This document shows positions 55,841 through 64,000 of a stretch of 64,000 bases of DNA, piece after piece. Every line of letters starts with the position of its first letter. The first letter of the stretch is position 1. A program made the position numbers and the translations under genes. Below the pieces are notes generated by a model, which did not search any database, had not been told where the DNA came from, and worked only from the letters and a program-made list of their open reading frames with translations. Source of the stretch: an uncultured Bacteroidota bacterium (GTDB taxonomy: Bacteria > Bacteroidota > Bacteroidia > Flavobacteriales > Flavobacteriaceae); assembly GCA_902526165.1 (NCBI GenBank), contig CABZKA010000003.1, positions 1 through 64,000 on the forward strand, written 5' to 3'.

Positions 55841-57166
55841 TTATTCTGCGTTTTCTAAAAATGTTTTTAGTTTTTCTGTAAATTTTTCAAAAATTGATTT
55901 CTGTTTTGAGATCTCATCACCATTATTATTCTGGTCATCATTATCAGTCACGGTAAACTCATTTTCATCTTCAATATCTATTTCTAATTCATTATCATTA
56001 TTAAAAAAATTATCCCTTGCATTCATGACAAGACCTACAGCTGTTGCATACGTAGGGCTTGAAATTTCTATTAAATTATTTCCAGCTAAATGTTCATTTG
56101 GAGACCCAAGTCTGGTATCCATGCCAGTGATATATTCAACTAGTTGCTTCAAATGTTTTAGCTGACTTCCACCGCCTGTCAAAACAATTCCAGCAATTAG
56201 TTTCTTTTTTTGCTCTTCATGTCCATAATTTTTAATCTCCAAATAAACTTGCTCAATAATCTCTACAACTCTAGCATGAATAATTTTTGAAAGGTTTTTT
56301 AATGTTACTTCTTTTGGTTCTCTTCCTCTCAAGCCTGGAATTGAAACAATTTCATTTTCTTTATTTTCACCAGGCCAGGCAGAACCAAACTTTATCTTGA
56401 GTAATTCTGCTTGTTTCTCTATGATTGAGCAACCATCTTTAATGTCTTCAGTAATTATATTACCTCCAAAAGGTATTACCGAGGTATGTCTAATAATTCC
56501 ATCTTTAAAAATTGCAAGATCTGTTGTTCCACCTCCAATATCAATAAGTGCAACACCTGCTTCTTTTTCTTCTTTACTCAAAACAGCATCTGCTGATGCC
56601 AAAGGTTCTAAAGTTATACCATGAAAATCAATTCCTGAACTTTTTACACATCTAGCAATATTCTTTATTGAGCTAACCTGACCAACAACCACATGGAAAT
56701 TTGCTTCCAATCTTCCACCAAACATTCCGATAGGCTCTTTTATTTCACCTTGACCATCAACTTTGTATTCCTGAGGTAAAACATGTATAATTTCTTCACC
56801 GGGTAGCATTACGAGCTTGTACACTTGATTTATTACATTGTTTATGTCTTTTTCCTCGATAACTTGATCTGAATTCTGTCTTGTAATATAATCACTGTGT
56901 TGCAGGCTTCTTATATGTTGCCCAGCAATTCCAACTACAACCTTATCTATTTTGTATCCAGATGTTTTCTCTGCTTCATTAATTGCAGATTGAATCGATT
57001 GAATTGTTTGAGTAATATTATTGACAACTCCCCTATGTACACCTAAGCTTTCAGACTTTCCTAAACCAATAATTTTTAGCTTACTATATTCATTAACATG
57101 TCCAATCATTGCAACAATCTTAGTTGTCCCAATATCTAAACCTATAAAAAGCTCATTATTTTTCAT
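55841..57166 (-). CDS. ftsA: Cell division protein FtsA
   Basis: This 441-residue actin-like protein anchors FtsZ to the membrane. GLDIGTTKIVAMIG, the phosphate-2 DIGGGTTDLAIF and the adenosine motif VLTGGGSQL are present. It ends in a polar, Asn/Asp-rich stretch and a short helix (KLKTFLENA) that probably binds the membrane. It overlaps ftsQ by 11 nt. Confidence 0.96.
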   Translation of the reverse strand: MKNNELFIGLDIGTTKIVAMIGHVNEYSKLKIIGLGKSESLGVHRGVVNNITQTIQSIQSAINEAEKTSGYKIDKVVVGIAGQHIRSLQHSDYITRQNSDQVIEEKDINNVINQVYKLVMLPGEEIIHVLPQEYKVDGQGEIKEPIGMFGGRLEANFHVVVGQVSSIKNIARCVKSSGIDFHGITLEPLASADAVLSKEEKEAGVALIDIGGGTTDLAIFKDGIIRHTSVIPFGGNIITEDIKDGCSIIEKQAELLKIKFGSAWPGENKENEIVSIPGLRGREPKEVTLKNLSKIIHARVVEIIEQVYLEIKNYGHEEQKKKLIAGIVLTGGGSQLKHLKQLVEYITGMDTRLGSPNEHLAGNNLIEISSPTYATAVGLVMNARDNFFNNDNELEIDIEDENEFTVTDNDDQNNNGDEISKQKSIFEKFTEKLKTFLENAE

Positions 57167-57872
57167 TTTTATTATTTTCGATTACTACTTGATTTTTAAA
57201 ACTTAAATTTATTTTCTCAATTTCAGAGAAAATATCTGACTTAACTTTAGCACCATAGAAAATCTTATATTTTTTAAGCTTCTCTTCTATATTGTTAAGA
57301 CTTCCAAATTTTATTAAATAATTTTGATTGACTGTTTTTAAGTACATATTTGTTTGATCCATAAAAATATAGTCAATATGAGAAAACAAGAACTCATCAT
57401 TTTTTATTACGGAACTAATTTTTATAGCCTTCATTAAATTAATTGAATCTATTTCACCTACAAAAAATGTTGTTTCTGGTTTATAAATTTTTGATAATGG
57501 AATCATTTCACCATTCAAATCGACATACTTATTTTGATATTCTAAAAACATAACTGGATCTTTTTCATTAATTTTTATATTAATTTTTGAGTCGACAGTC
57601 CTGTACACATTTGAATCATAAAAGAAATCGATATTATTGATATGATTTTCTAAACTTGAAATACTGAATTCCAGATTTAACAAAGAATCATTTATAAATT
57701 TATTTTCAACTAAATTTCCTTTCAAAGAATCTAATTCTATATAGTTAAGTTTTAAATAATTTAAGTCTTCGTAAATAAAATTATTTCTTTTGCTGTTAAT
57801 AAAATTTGCCCAAATAGTTACACAAACAGTGAGTATTAAAAGAATTGAAAAAATTATTTTTTTATATATCAT
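57156..57872 (-). CDS. ftsQ: Cell division protein FtsQ/DivIB
   Basis: This 238-residue single-pass protein has a membrane helix at about 6-23 and a periplasmic domain with a POTRA-like part, ending in a polar tail. The sequence is weakly conserved, as usual for FtsQ; SLENHINNIDFFYDSNVYRT and DLNGEMIPLSK match the region after the POTRA domain. Its place between murC and ftsA is the strongest support. It overlaps murC by 11 nt. Confidence 0.88.
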   Translation of the reverse strand: MIYKKIIFSILLILTVCVTIWANFINSKRNNFIYEDLNYLKLNYIELDSLKGNLVENKFINDSLLNLEFSISSLENHINNIDFFYDSNVYRTVDSKINIKINEKDPVMFLEYQNKYVDLNGEMIPLSKIYKPETTFFVGEIDSINLMKAIKISSVIKNDEFLFSHIDYIFMDQTNMYLKTVNQNYLIKFGSLNNIEEKLKKYKIFYGAKVKSDIFSEIEKINLSFKNQVVIENNKNEK

Positions 57873-59214
57873 TTTGTAAGATCAATTTTTTTATACTTTC
57901 AACTTTTTCAGAGATATCACCAGCTCCCAAGGTTATAATTATATCAGAATCATCAATTTCTAGATTTTCTATTAACTCCCCATCATGAATAATTTTTTTG
58001 TTATCATTTTTTATTATTTTTAATAGCTCTGTTGAATCAATTCCAGGTATTGGCTTCTCCCTTGCTGGATATATGTTTAATAAGAATATTTTATCAAATT
58101 TTTCTAATACTCTTGCAAACTCACTCATAAAATCTTTAGTTCTTGAGAAAAGATGGGGCTGAAAAATTACAAGATTGGATTTGTTTGGATACATTTTTTT
58201 TACTGAATCAACAATTGATTTTATTTCATTAGGATGGTGTGCATAGTCATCAATTAATATTTTAGGAGATTTTGTAATAATTGAGAATCTACGGTCAATA
58301 CCTCTAAATGATTTAATAGCATTAACAATTTTTTTTGGACTTAAGTTAAGATTGACGGCTATTGAAAAGGCAGCTAAAGCATTAAGTGCATTGTGTTTAC
58401 CAGGCATTCCAAAAATTACCTTCCCGTAATTATTTTTCTCTGACTTAATTTCAAACTGAGTTTCAAATGGTCCGTAAATTAACTTATCAATGTAATAGTC
58501 GGATTTGTCATTTAGCCCATACTTATATCCTCCAAATCCTAAATTTTCGTTATGAAAAATAATTCCGTCTTTCTTTAAATTTCCTACAAAAGCTTTAAAT
58601 GTGTTTATAAGATTTTGATAATTTTTATATATATCTAGATGATCAGGATCTATATTATTTATACATATCACATTTGGTTTGAGTTCTAAAAATGATTTAT
58701 CAAATTCATCAGCTTCAACTATAAAAATTTTATTTCCATTGATTATTAAATTAGAGCCATAATCATTCATAATTCCACCTACAAAAGATGTAAACTCTAA
58801 ATTGAATTGAAATAAAATGTGGGAAAGTATTGAGCTAATAGTTGTTTTTCCGTGAGTACCCGATATTGCAATACAATACCCATCGTTTACAATTTTTGAA
58901 AGAATTTTAGCTCTTTTAATTACTATAAATTTTTTATGGTGGCAGTAGTTTAGAATTTTATTATCATTACTTATTGCTGGTGTGTAAACAATAACAGTAT
59001 TTTTTGTATTTAAATTCTTTAGGTCAATCATTGATTCTTTTAAGTTATGAGAAACTCCAATTCCTGAGCTAACTAACTTTTTAGTTATAGTCGTTTGAAC
59101 TTTATCATAGCCTGAAATATTTTTTTTGTTGTAATGTAAGTATTTGGCTAAGGCCGACATTCCAATACCGCCAATTCCAATAAAAAAATAATTTTTGTGT
59201 TCTAAATAATTCAT
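57862..59214 (-). CDS. murC: UDP-N-acetylmuramate--L-alanine ligase
   Basis: This 450-residue Mur ligase has the N-terminal GIGGIGMSALA nucleotide motif, the ATP-binding GTHGKTTISSIL, VEADEFDKSF and DDYAHHPNEI. It adds L-alanine to UDP-MurNAc in the cytosol. It overlaps murG by 4 nt (ATGA). Confidence 0.97.
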   Translation of the reverse strand: MNYLEHKNYFFIGIGGIGMSALAKYLHYNKKNISGYDKVQTTITKKLVSSGIGVSHNLKESMIDLKNLNTKNTVIVYTPAISNDNKILNYCHHKKFIVIKRAKILSKIVNDGYCIAISGTHGKTTISSILSHILFQFNLEFTSFVGGIMNDYGSNLIINGNKIFIVEADEFDKSFLELKPNVICINNIDPDHLDIYKNYQNLINTFKAFVGNLKKDGIIFHNENLGFGGYKYGLNDKSDYYIDKLIYGPFETQFEIKSEKNNYGKVIFGMPGKHNALNALAAFSIAVNLNLSPKKIVNAIKSFRGIDRRFSIITKSPKILIDDYAHHPNEIKSIVDSVKKMYPNKSNLVIFQPHLFSRTKDFMSEFARVLEKFDKIFLLNIYPAREKPIPGIDSTELLKIIKNDNKKIIHDGELIENLEIDDSDIIITLGAGDISEKVESIKKLILQNDI

Positions 59215-60311
59215 TTTAAAAAAGATTCAATTTCATTTAAAATTATTTGAACGGCGTTTTTTTTTGAGATTGCTTTAATTTTTTCAGAAAGATTTTTTCT
59301 GTATATATCGCTAACAATTAGTTTATTTATTATAGGTGTTAATTTAAAATCTAGCTCATCCTCGTTTATAAATTCACAAGCCCCATTTTCATAAATTTTT
59401 CTAGCATTTTTTGTTTGATGATCATCAACCACATTAGGCGATGGAATAAATATTACGGGCTTTCCTACGATACACAGCTCAGATATAATACTTGCACCTG
59501 ATCTTGAAATGATTAAATCTGAAATTGAATACAACTCTTCAATTTTATCCACAAATGAAATAATTACTAGGTTTTTATTTTTAAATTTTTTGTAGGTCTC
59601 ATAATATCTTGTTCCTGTTAGTAAAATAACTTGTAGGTTATTTTTTATAAAAAAATCCATTGATTCAATTATAGATTTATTAAGCTTATCTGCTCCTTGA
59701 CTACCTCCCAAGACTAGTATTATTTTTTTATTACTCATAAGATTTAGCTTCTTGTAAACTTCATTTTTGTTGACAGTTTTAAATAATCTAATTGATTCTC
59801 TTACAGGATTTCCAGAATATATTATTTTTTTTGGATCAAAAAATTTATCCATTCCATCATATGCTACAAAAATTCTCTTTGAGTACTTACCCAAAATTTT
59901 ATTTGTAATTCCAGGATGGGAATTTTGCTCTTGAATGAAAGTTGGTATATTTATCAGACTAGAAACAAATAAAATTGGACCACTTGCAAAACCACCAGTT
60001 CCTATTACTAGATTTGGTTTAAATTTTATAAGAATAATTAAGGATTGTAATAAACTTATAATTAACTTGTAAGGAAGTAGTAGATTGGAAATAGAAACCT
60101 TTCTGTTAAAGCCTGAAATATTTAATCCTTTAATTCTGTAGCCTCTTTCAGGAATGATTTTCATTTCCATTCTTTTTTTTGAACCGACAAATAACAACTC
60201 ACTATTTATAAATTTATTTTTTATGCTATCGGCAATACTTAAAGCTGGATAAATATGGCCCCCAGATCCACCTCCAGATAAAATAAACCTATATTTTTTT
60301 TTATTAGCCAC
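59211..60311 (-). CDS. murG: MurG glycosyltransferase (lipid II synthesis)
   Basis: This 366-residue GT-B enzyme starts at GTG 60311 with LSGGGSGGHIYPALSIA. Later motifs are GTGGFASGP, QEQNSHPG, GGSQGA, and SRSGASIISE for UDP-GlcNAc binding. It adds GlcNAc to lipid I at the inner face of the membrane. It overlaps ftsW by 8 nt and murC by 4 nt. Confidence 0.97.
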   Translation of the reverse strand: MANKKKYRFILSGGGSGGHIYPALSIADSIKNKFINSELLFVGSKKRMEMKIIPERGYRIKGLNISGFNRKVSISNLLLPYKLIISLLQSLIILIKFKPNLVIGTGGFASGPILFVSSLINIPTFIQEQNSHPGITNKILGKYSKRIFVAYDGMDKFFDPKKIIYSGNPVRESIRLFKTVNKNEVYKKLNLMSNKKIILVLGGSQGADKLNKSIIESMDFFIKNNLQVILLTGTRYYETYKKFKNKNLVIISFVDKIEELYSISDLIISRSGASIISELCIVGKPVIFIPSPNVVDDHQTKNARKIYENGACEFINEDELDFKLTPIINKLIVSDIYRKNLSEKIKAISKKNAVQIILNEIESFLK

Positions 60312-61452
60312 CTAATTCAACTGTTTTATAATTTATGTTGTTTTTACTTACACTTAATAAAATTCCCATTGCCAAAAAAGTTATCCAAATGGAAGTTCCA
60401 CCAGTACTAACTAATGGAAGTGGTTGTCCAGTGACTGGAATCAATTGAACAGCAACTGCCATATTTGTAAAAGCTTGAAAAACTACAGGGATACCTACAG
60501 CAATAGATACTAATTGTCCAAATTTTGTTTGTGACTTATAGGATATTATTATAATCCTGAACAGCAACACTATGTACAATAATAGTATTATAAAGGCTAC
60601 TATGGTACCATACTCCTCAGCAATAATAGAAAAAATAAAATCTGATGTGCTCTGTGGCAAAACATACTTCATGGAGCTTTTACCTGCCCCAACACCAAAT
60701 ATTTTTCCATTTGCTATTGCTGCCTTGGCTCTATTTATTTGATAATTTGATGTATCATCAAGATCATTTTTTACGAAATTTTCAATTCTATTAGTCCACG
60801 TATCGACTCTGTTAGGAATTATTTGAGGAAACTTATTGACCGCAAATAAAAACAATGACAATAATAAGACGAATAAAAAAAATAGTGTAGCAAGATGCTT
60901 TAGTTTGTATCCTGCAATAAATATTATCATTGTTGACATGATGAAAATTAACAAAGCGGTTGAAAAGTTAGATGGAAGAATTAATGCGACTATTACTATT
61001 ATTGGAAGCCACATTAATAAAAATGTTTTGATGAAACTAAGACTCGTGTTTTTTTCCTTTGATAAAAAATTTGACAAGTAAATTAACAAGAAAATTGAAG
61101 CTAACGTTGATGGCTGAAACGAGATTTCCAGTATTGGTATATTTAACCATCTGTTGGCATTTGCACCGTCAATCACATTTCCTTGAAAAGATGCAAAAAA
61201 CAATAAAAAAATTACCAATGGAAGAATAATTAAGGAAAGGCCTTTGAAATATTTATACTCAACCAAATGGGTTGAATACATTATCATAATACCAATTAAT
61301 ATGATTGATATATGTTTTATAATATTTGAAAAAATTAAATTAGCTCCAAAGTTTGAACTAGCACTATAGACAGGTAAGAATGAAAATATTGCTAAAGCTA
61401 TAACTACAATCCATATAGCCTTATCCCCACGAATATTTTTGAGTATGTTCAT
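60304..61452 (-). CDS. ftsW: FtsW/RodA-family peptidoglycan polymerase
   Basis: This 382-residue membrane protein with about ten helices has the SEDS landmarks WLNIPILEISFQPST, the large loop ending in KSSMKYVLPQSTSDFIFSIIAEE, and TGQPLPLVSTGGTS near the C-terminus. Its position between murD and murG in the dcw cluster points to FtsW rather than RodA. It polymerises glycan strands at the septum. It overlaps murD by 4 nt. Confidence 0.94.
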   Translation of the reverse strand: MNILKNIRGDKAIWIVVIALAIFSFLPVYSASSNFGANLIFSNIIKHISIILIGIMIMYSTHLVEYKYFKGLSLIILPLVIFLLFFASFQGNVIDGANANRWLNIPILEISFQPSTLASIFLLIYLSNFLSKEKNTSLSFIKTFLLMWLPIIVIVALILPSNFSTALLIFIMSTMIIFIAGYKLKHLATLFFLFVLLLSLFLFAVNKFPQIIPNRVDTWTNRIENFVKNDLDDTSNYQINRAKAAIANGKIFGVGAGKSSMKYVLPQSTSDFIFSIIAEEYGTIVAFIILLLYIVLLFRIIIISYKSQTKFGQLVSIAVGIPVVFQAFTNMAVAVQLIPVTGQPLPLVSTGGTSIWITFLAMGILLSVSKNNINYKTVELGG

Positions 61453-62801
61453 AATTTTCTTACATGACTTTTAAATGAATTACCCCTCTCCTCATAATTT
61501 TCAAATAAATCAAAACTTGCACATGCAGGTGATAGCATAACAATATCACCCTGTTTTGAGATGTCATATGCACTTTTAACAGCATCAGCCATTTTATCAG
61601 TGGAAACTACAAGATTACAGTGCTGAGAAAATGTTGAGATTATTTTTTCATTATCTGAACCCAAACAAACAATTGCTTTAACATTTCTCTTAACTAAAGG
61701 AATTAGTTGATCATAATCATTACCCTTATCTACTCCCCCAACTATCCAAACTATTGGTTTATTATATGAATTTAAAGCATAAAACGCTGCATTTACATTT
61801 GTTGCTTTAGAATCATTCACATATTTAACTTTATGTATAGTTAGAAAATGCTCTAATCTATGTGGTACATTTTGAAAAGTTTTAAGACTTTCAATAATTT
61901 TTTTATTTGAAATATTTAAAATTTCAGAGACAGCAATTGCTGCCATTGAATTTTTTACATTGTGTAACCCAACCAATGAGGTCTTACTAATATCTATCAT
62001 ATTTTCGTTGTTATTTATTGATAATTTAATCTTGTTTTTAAGCTTTACTAAAAAGTTATTTTTTGGATTTTTGTTATTTCCTGTAAAAAACGGAATAGTA
62101 AAAACCTTGCTTTTTAAATCATTAATTTTATTTTTTATATTGGTACAATCACCGCTGTAAATAAGATAATCTGAACTTTTCTGATTGCTTATTATATTGA
62201 ACTTTGCATTTATGTAATTTTCTAATTTATGATCATATCTGTCGAGGTGATCTGGTGTTATGTTGGTTATAACAGAAATATCAGGCCTAAAATTCAGAAT
62301 ATGATCAAGTTGGAAACTACTAACCTCCAAAACATAATAATCAAATTGATTTTCTGCTATTGATCCTGAAAAACTGTATCCGATGTTTCCAGCTAATCCA
62401 ACATTAAATCCACTATTTTTTAATATGTGGTAAATTAATTTTGATGTTGTTGTTTTTCCGTTTGTTCCAGTTACGGCAATGATAAATGCATTAGTGTATC
62501 TACTGGCAAATTCAATTTCTGAAATAACATTCTTGTTTTGAAGTGATGGTTTAGACTTAATTAATGACCTAAGATCAATCCCTGGACTGATCACTATTTC
62601 ATTTGAATGCTTTATTAAATTTTCAGAATGCCCTGACTCTTCATATATTACACCTAATTCTGATAAGATTTTTTTTGTTTCTGATTTAATATTTTTTGAG
62701 TCTGAGAGAAAAACATCTAAACCTTGTTTTTGAGCTAATTTTGCAACTCCAACTCCACTAATACCGGAGCCCAGAATAAGTATTTTACTCTTAGCTATCA
62801 T
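61449..62801 (-). CDS. murD: UDP-N-acetylmuramoylalanine--D-glutamate ligase
   Basis: This 450-residue Mur ligase begins IAKSKILILGSGISGVGVAKLA and has the ATP motif GTNGKTTTSKLI, NITPDHLDRY, and NDSKATNVNA. The open frame reaches back to 62855, but ATG 62801 gives the normal N-terminus and a 4-nt ATGA overlap with mraY. It adds D-glutamate to UDP-MurNAc-L-Ala. Confidence 0.96.
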   Translation of the reverse strand: MIAKSKILILGSGISGVGVAKLAQKQGLDVFLSDSKNIKSETKKILSELGVIYEESGHSENLIKHSNEIVISPGIDLRSLIKSKPSLQNKNVISEIEFASRYTNAFIIAVTGTNGKTTTSKLIYHILKNSGFNVGLAGNIGYSFSGSIAENQFDYYVLEVSSFQLDHILNFRPDISVITNITPDHLDRYDHKLENYINAKFNIISNQKSSDYLIYSGDCTNIKNKINDLKSKVFTIPFFTGNNKNPKNNFLVKLKNKIKLSINNNENMIDISKTSLVGLHNVKNSMAAIAVSEILNISNKKIIESLKTFQNVPHRLEHFLTIHKVKYVNDSKATNVNAAFYALNSYNKPIVWIVGGVDKGNDYDQLIPLVKRNVKAIVCLGSDNEKIISTFSQHCNLVVSTDKMADAVKSAYDISKQGDIVMLSPACASFDLFENYEERGNSFKSHVRKL

Positions 62802-63991
62802 CTTAATTTCAGTGTTATAAGAGTTAATATTGCGAGCAAAATTGAAACGATCCAAAATCTTGTAACAATTTTAGTTTCACTTAATCCTTTTTTCTGAAAA
62901 TGATGGTGAATTGGGCTCATTAGAAAAATTCTTTTTCCAATTCCATATTTTCTTTTCGTGTATTTAAAAAAACTCACTTGTATTATTACGGACATTGTCT
63001 CAATAAGAAAAATACCACACAAAATAGGTAGCATTAATTCTTTCCTGACAAGAATTGCAATAACAGCTATTATACCTCCAACCGATAAACTTCCAGTATC
63101 ACCCATAAAAACTTGAGCAGGATGAGTATTGTACCATAAAAAACCTATCAATCCACCAAGCAGTGCAGAGACAAAAACAAGTATCTCACCTATTCCTGGT
63201 ATATAAATTATATTTAAATAATCTGAAAAAATAAAATTACCAGATACCCAAGCCAAAATACCAAGAACAAAGACAACTATTGCTGAAGTTCCAGCTGCTA
63301 AACCATCAAGACCATCTGTAAGGTTAGTTCCGTTTGAAACTGCAATTATTATAAATGTTATTACTAAAACATAAAAAATCCAGTTAAGGTTATTCTTCGA
63401 AATTTTAAATATTTGAACATAATCCAACTCATTATTTTTAACAAAAGGAATGGTTGTTTTTAAGGACTTTTGATTTGTAATTATACTTTGTTCATGATTA
63501 AAATCCTTATTTTGCTTAACCTCAATTCCGGGGTGAAAGTAAACAGTAAAACCAATAAATAAACCTAATGTAGTCTGACCAATAATTTTTACCCAACTAT
63601 TAATTCCTGATTTTCTGTTCTTGAAAACTTTAATATAATCATCAACAAAACCAATTAGAGCTAACCAAATAAAAGAAACTAATAGAATTACTATATAAAT
63701 ATTCTTAAAGTCAGTAAAAAACAAAATGGGTATTATGGTTGATAATAATATTATAACACCTCCCATTGTTGGTGTTCCTTTTTTAGCCTTTTCGCCAGGT
63801 AAATTGAGGTTTCTAATGTTCTCCCCTATTTGTTTTTCTCTTAAATATTTTATTATTTTCTTACCAAAAATTGTTGAGATTAAAAGAGCCAGAATAAAAC
63901 TTATTGCAGATCTAAAAGAAATGTATTGAAACAAACTAGCTCCCATTAATTGAAACTCTTTCTCTAATATTTCAAATAAATAATATAACAT
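62798..63991 (-). CDS. mraY: Phospho-N-acetylmuramoyl-pentapeptide transferase
   Basis: This 397-residue enzyme with about ten membrane helices makes lipid I from UDP-MurNAc-pentapeptide and undecaprenyl phosphate. Catalytic and binding motifs are visible: VDDYIKVFKNRKSG, NGTNLTDGLDGLAAG, MGDTGSLSVGG and the MSPIHHHFQKKG loop. The start at 63991 is complete and only 9 nt from the window edge; the preceding gene, probably murE, would lie outside. Confidence 0.96.
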   Translation of the reverse strand: MLYYLFEILEKEFQLMGASLFQYISFRSAISFILALLISTIFGKKIIKYLREKQIGENIRNLNLPGEKAKKGTPTMGGVIILLSTIIPILFFTDFKNIYIVILLVSFIWLALIGFVDDYIKVFKNRKSGINSWVKIIGQTTLGLFIGFTVYFHPGIEVKQNKDFNHEQSIITNQKSLKTTIPFVKNNELDYVQIFKISKNNLNWIFYVLVITFIIIAVSNGTNLTDGLDGLAAGTSAIVVFVLGILAWVSGNFIFSDYLNIIYIPGIGEILVFVSALLGGLIGFLWYNTHPAQVFMGDTGSLSVGGIIAVIAILVRKELMLPILCGIFLIETMSVIIQVSFFKYTKRKYGIGKRIFLMSPIHHHFQKKGLSETKIVTRFWIVSILLAILTLITLKLR

Positions 63992-64000
63992 CAGACAGCA

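Noticed and set aside
62802-62855. Longer murD start
   Set aside because: The extra 18 codons lie within mraY; ATG 62801 gives the family N-terminus and a normal 4-nt overlap.
1-64000. CRISPR arrays, insertion sequences, prophage or integrase genes
   Set aside because: No direct-repeat array, transposase or phage motif was seen, and almost all the sequence is explained by chromosomal genes.

Overview
The window looks like a chromosomal segment of an AT-rich, streamlined, probably marine member of the Flavobacteriia (Bacteroidota). The evidence is the gene content: type IX secretion parts (PorT-like barrel, DUF5103 plug-like protein, a secreted protein with a C-terminal sorting domain), a TamL-like Omp85 lipoprotein, Na+-translocating NADH:quinone reductase, a short RpoD of 287 residues without region 1.1, and the Bacteroidota order of the dcw cell-wall cluster. 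The flavobacterial -7 box TAnnTTTG also occurs upstream of several genes. No phage, insertion sequence, CRISPR array or rRNA operon was seen. The species cannot be named from the sequence alone.

Layout. 1-5.63 kb (+): the end of a biosynthetic operon with an FAD oxidoreductase, a methyltransferase, a type III polyketide synthase, an enoyl-reductase-like SDR, a FabZ-like dehydratase, a FabF-like ketosynthase, an acyl carrier protein and a phosphopantetheinyl transferase. It probably makes an acyl starter on its own ACP and converts it to a modified phenolic or pyrone lipid. 5.9-10 kb: a secreted sorting-domain protein, a secreted amidohydrolase, tRNA-Val and a CtlX-like hydrolase. 10-12.6 kb: small unknown proteins, a flavin-reductase-like protein and an O-methyltransferase. 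12.6-18 kb (-): TatA, an M1 peptidase, a DUF6702-like protein, two tandem regulatory-domain paralogues, a DUF1080 lipoprotein and tRNA-Gly. 18-22.9 kb (+): GNAT, an M15 peptidase, gpmI, a thioredoxin-like lipoprotein, map and a methyltransferase. 22.9-29.7 kb (-): nqrABCDEF-apbE. 29.8-33.1 kb (+): the DUF5103 protein, a divergent ApaG and pruA. 33.0-41.7 kb: rsmG, an aminotransferase, trkH-trkA, porT, a TrmH-family methylase and tamL. 41.7-52.8 kb (+): fbaA, accD (frameshifted), rpsO, pnp, rpoD, rpe, anmK, an M14 peptidase and a MATE transporter. 52.8-64 kb (-): a membrane protein, tRNA-Arg, a YqeY-like protein, ftsZ, ftsA, ftsQ, murC, murG, ftsW, murD and mraY.

The genome is very compact. 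Many consecutive genes overlap by 4 nt (ATGA or TTGA), and convergent genes repeatedly share a TTAA or TTAG tetramer as both stop codons. The three tRNA genes lie within a few bases of protein genes, two of them 8-9 nt before the ATG of a secreted protein. TTG and GTG starts are frequent.

The observations most worth following up are the type III PKS/fatty-acid-synthase-like operon, the accD reading frame broken exactly at an A AAA AAG heptamer with dnaX-like surroundings, and the tRNA-mRNA junctions.
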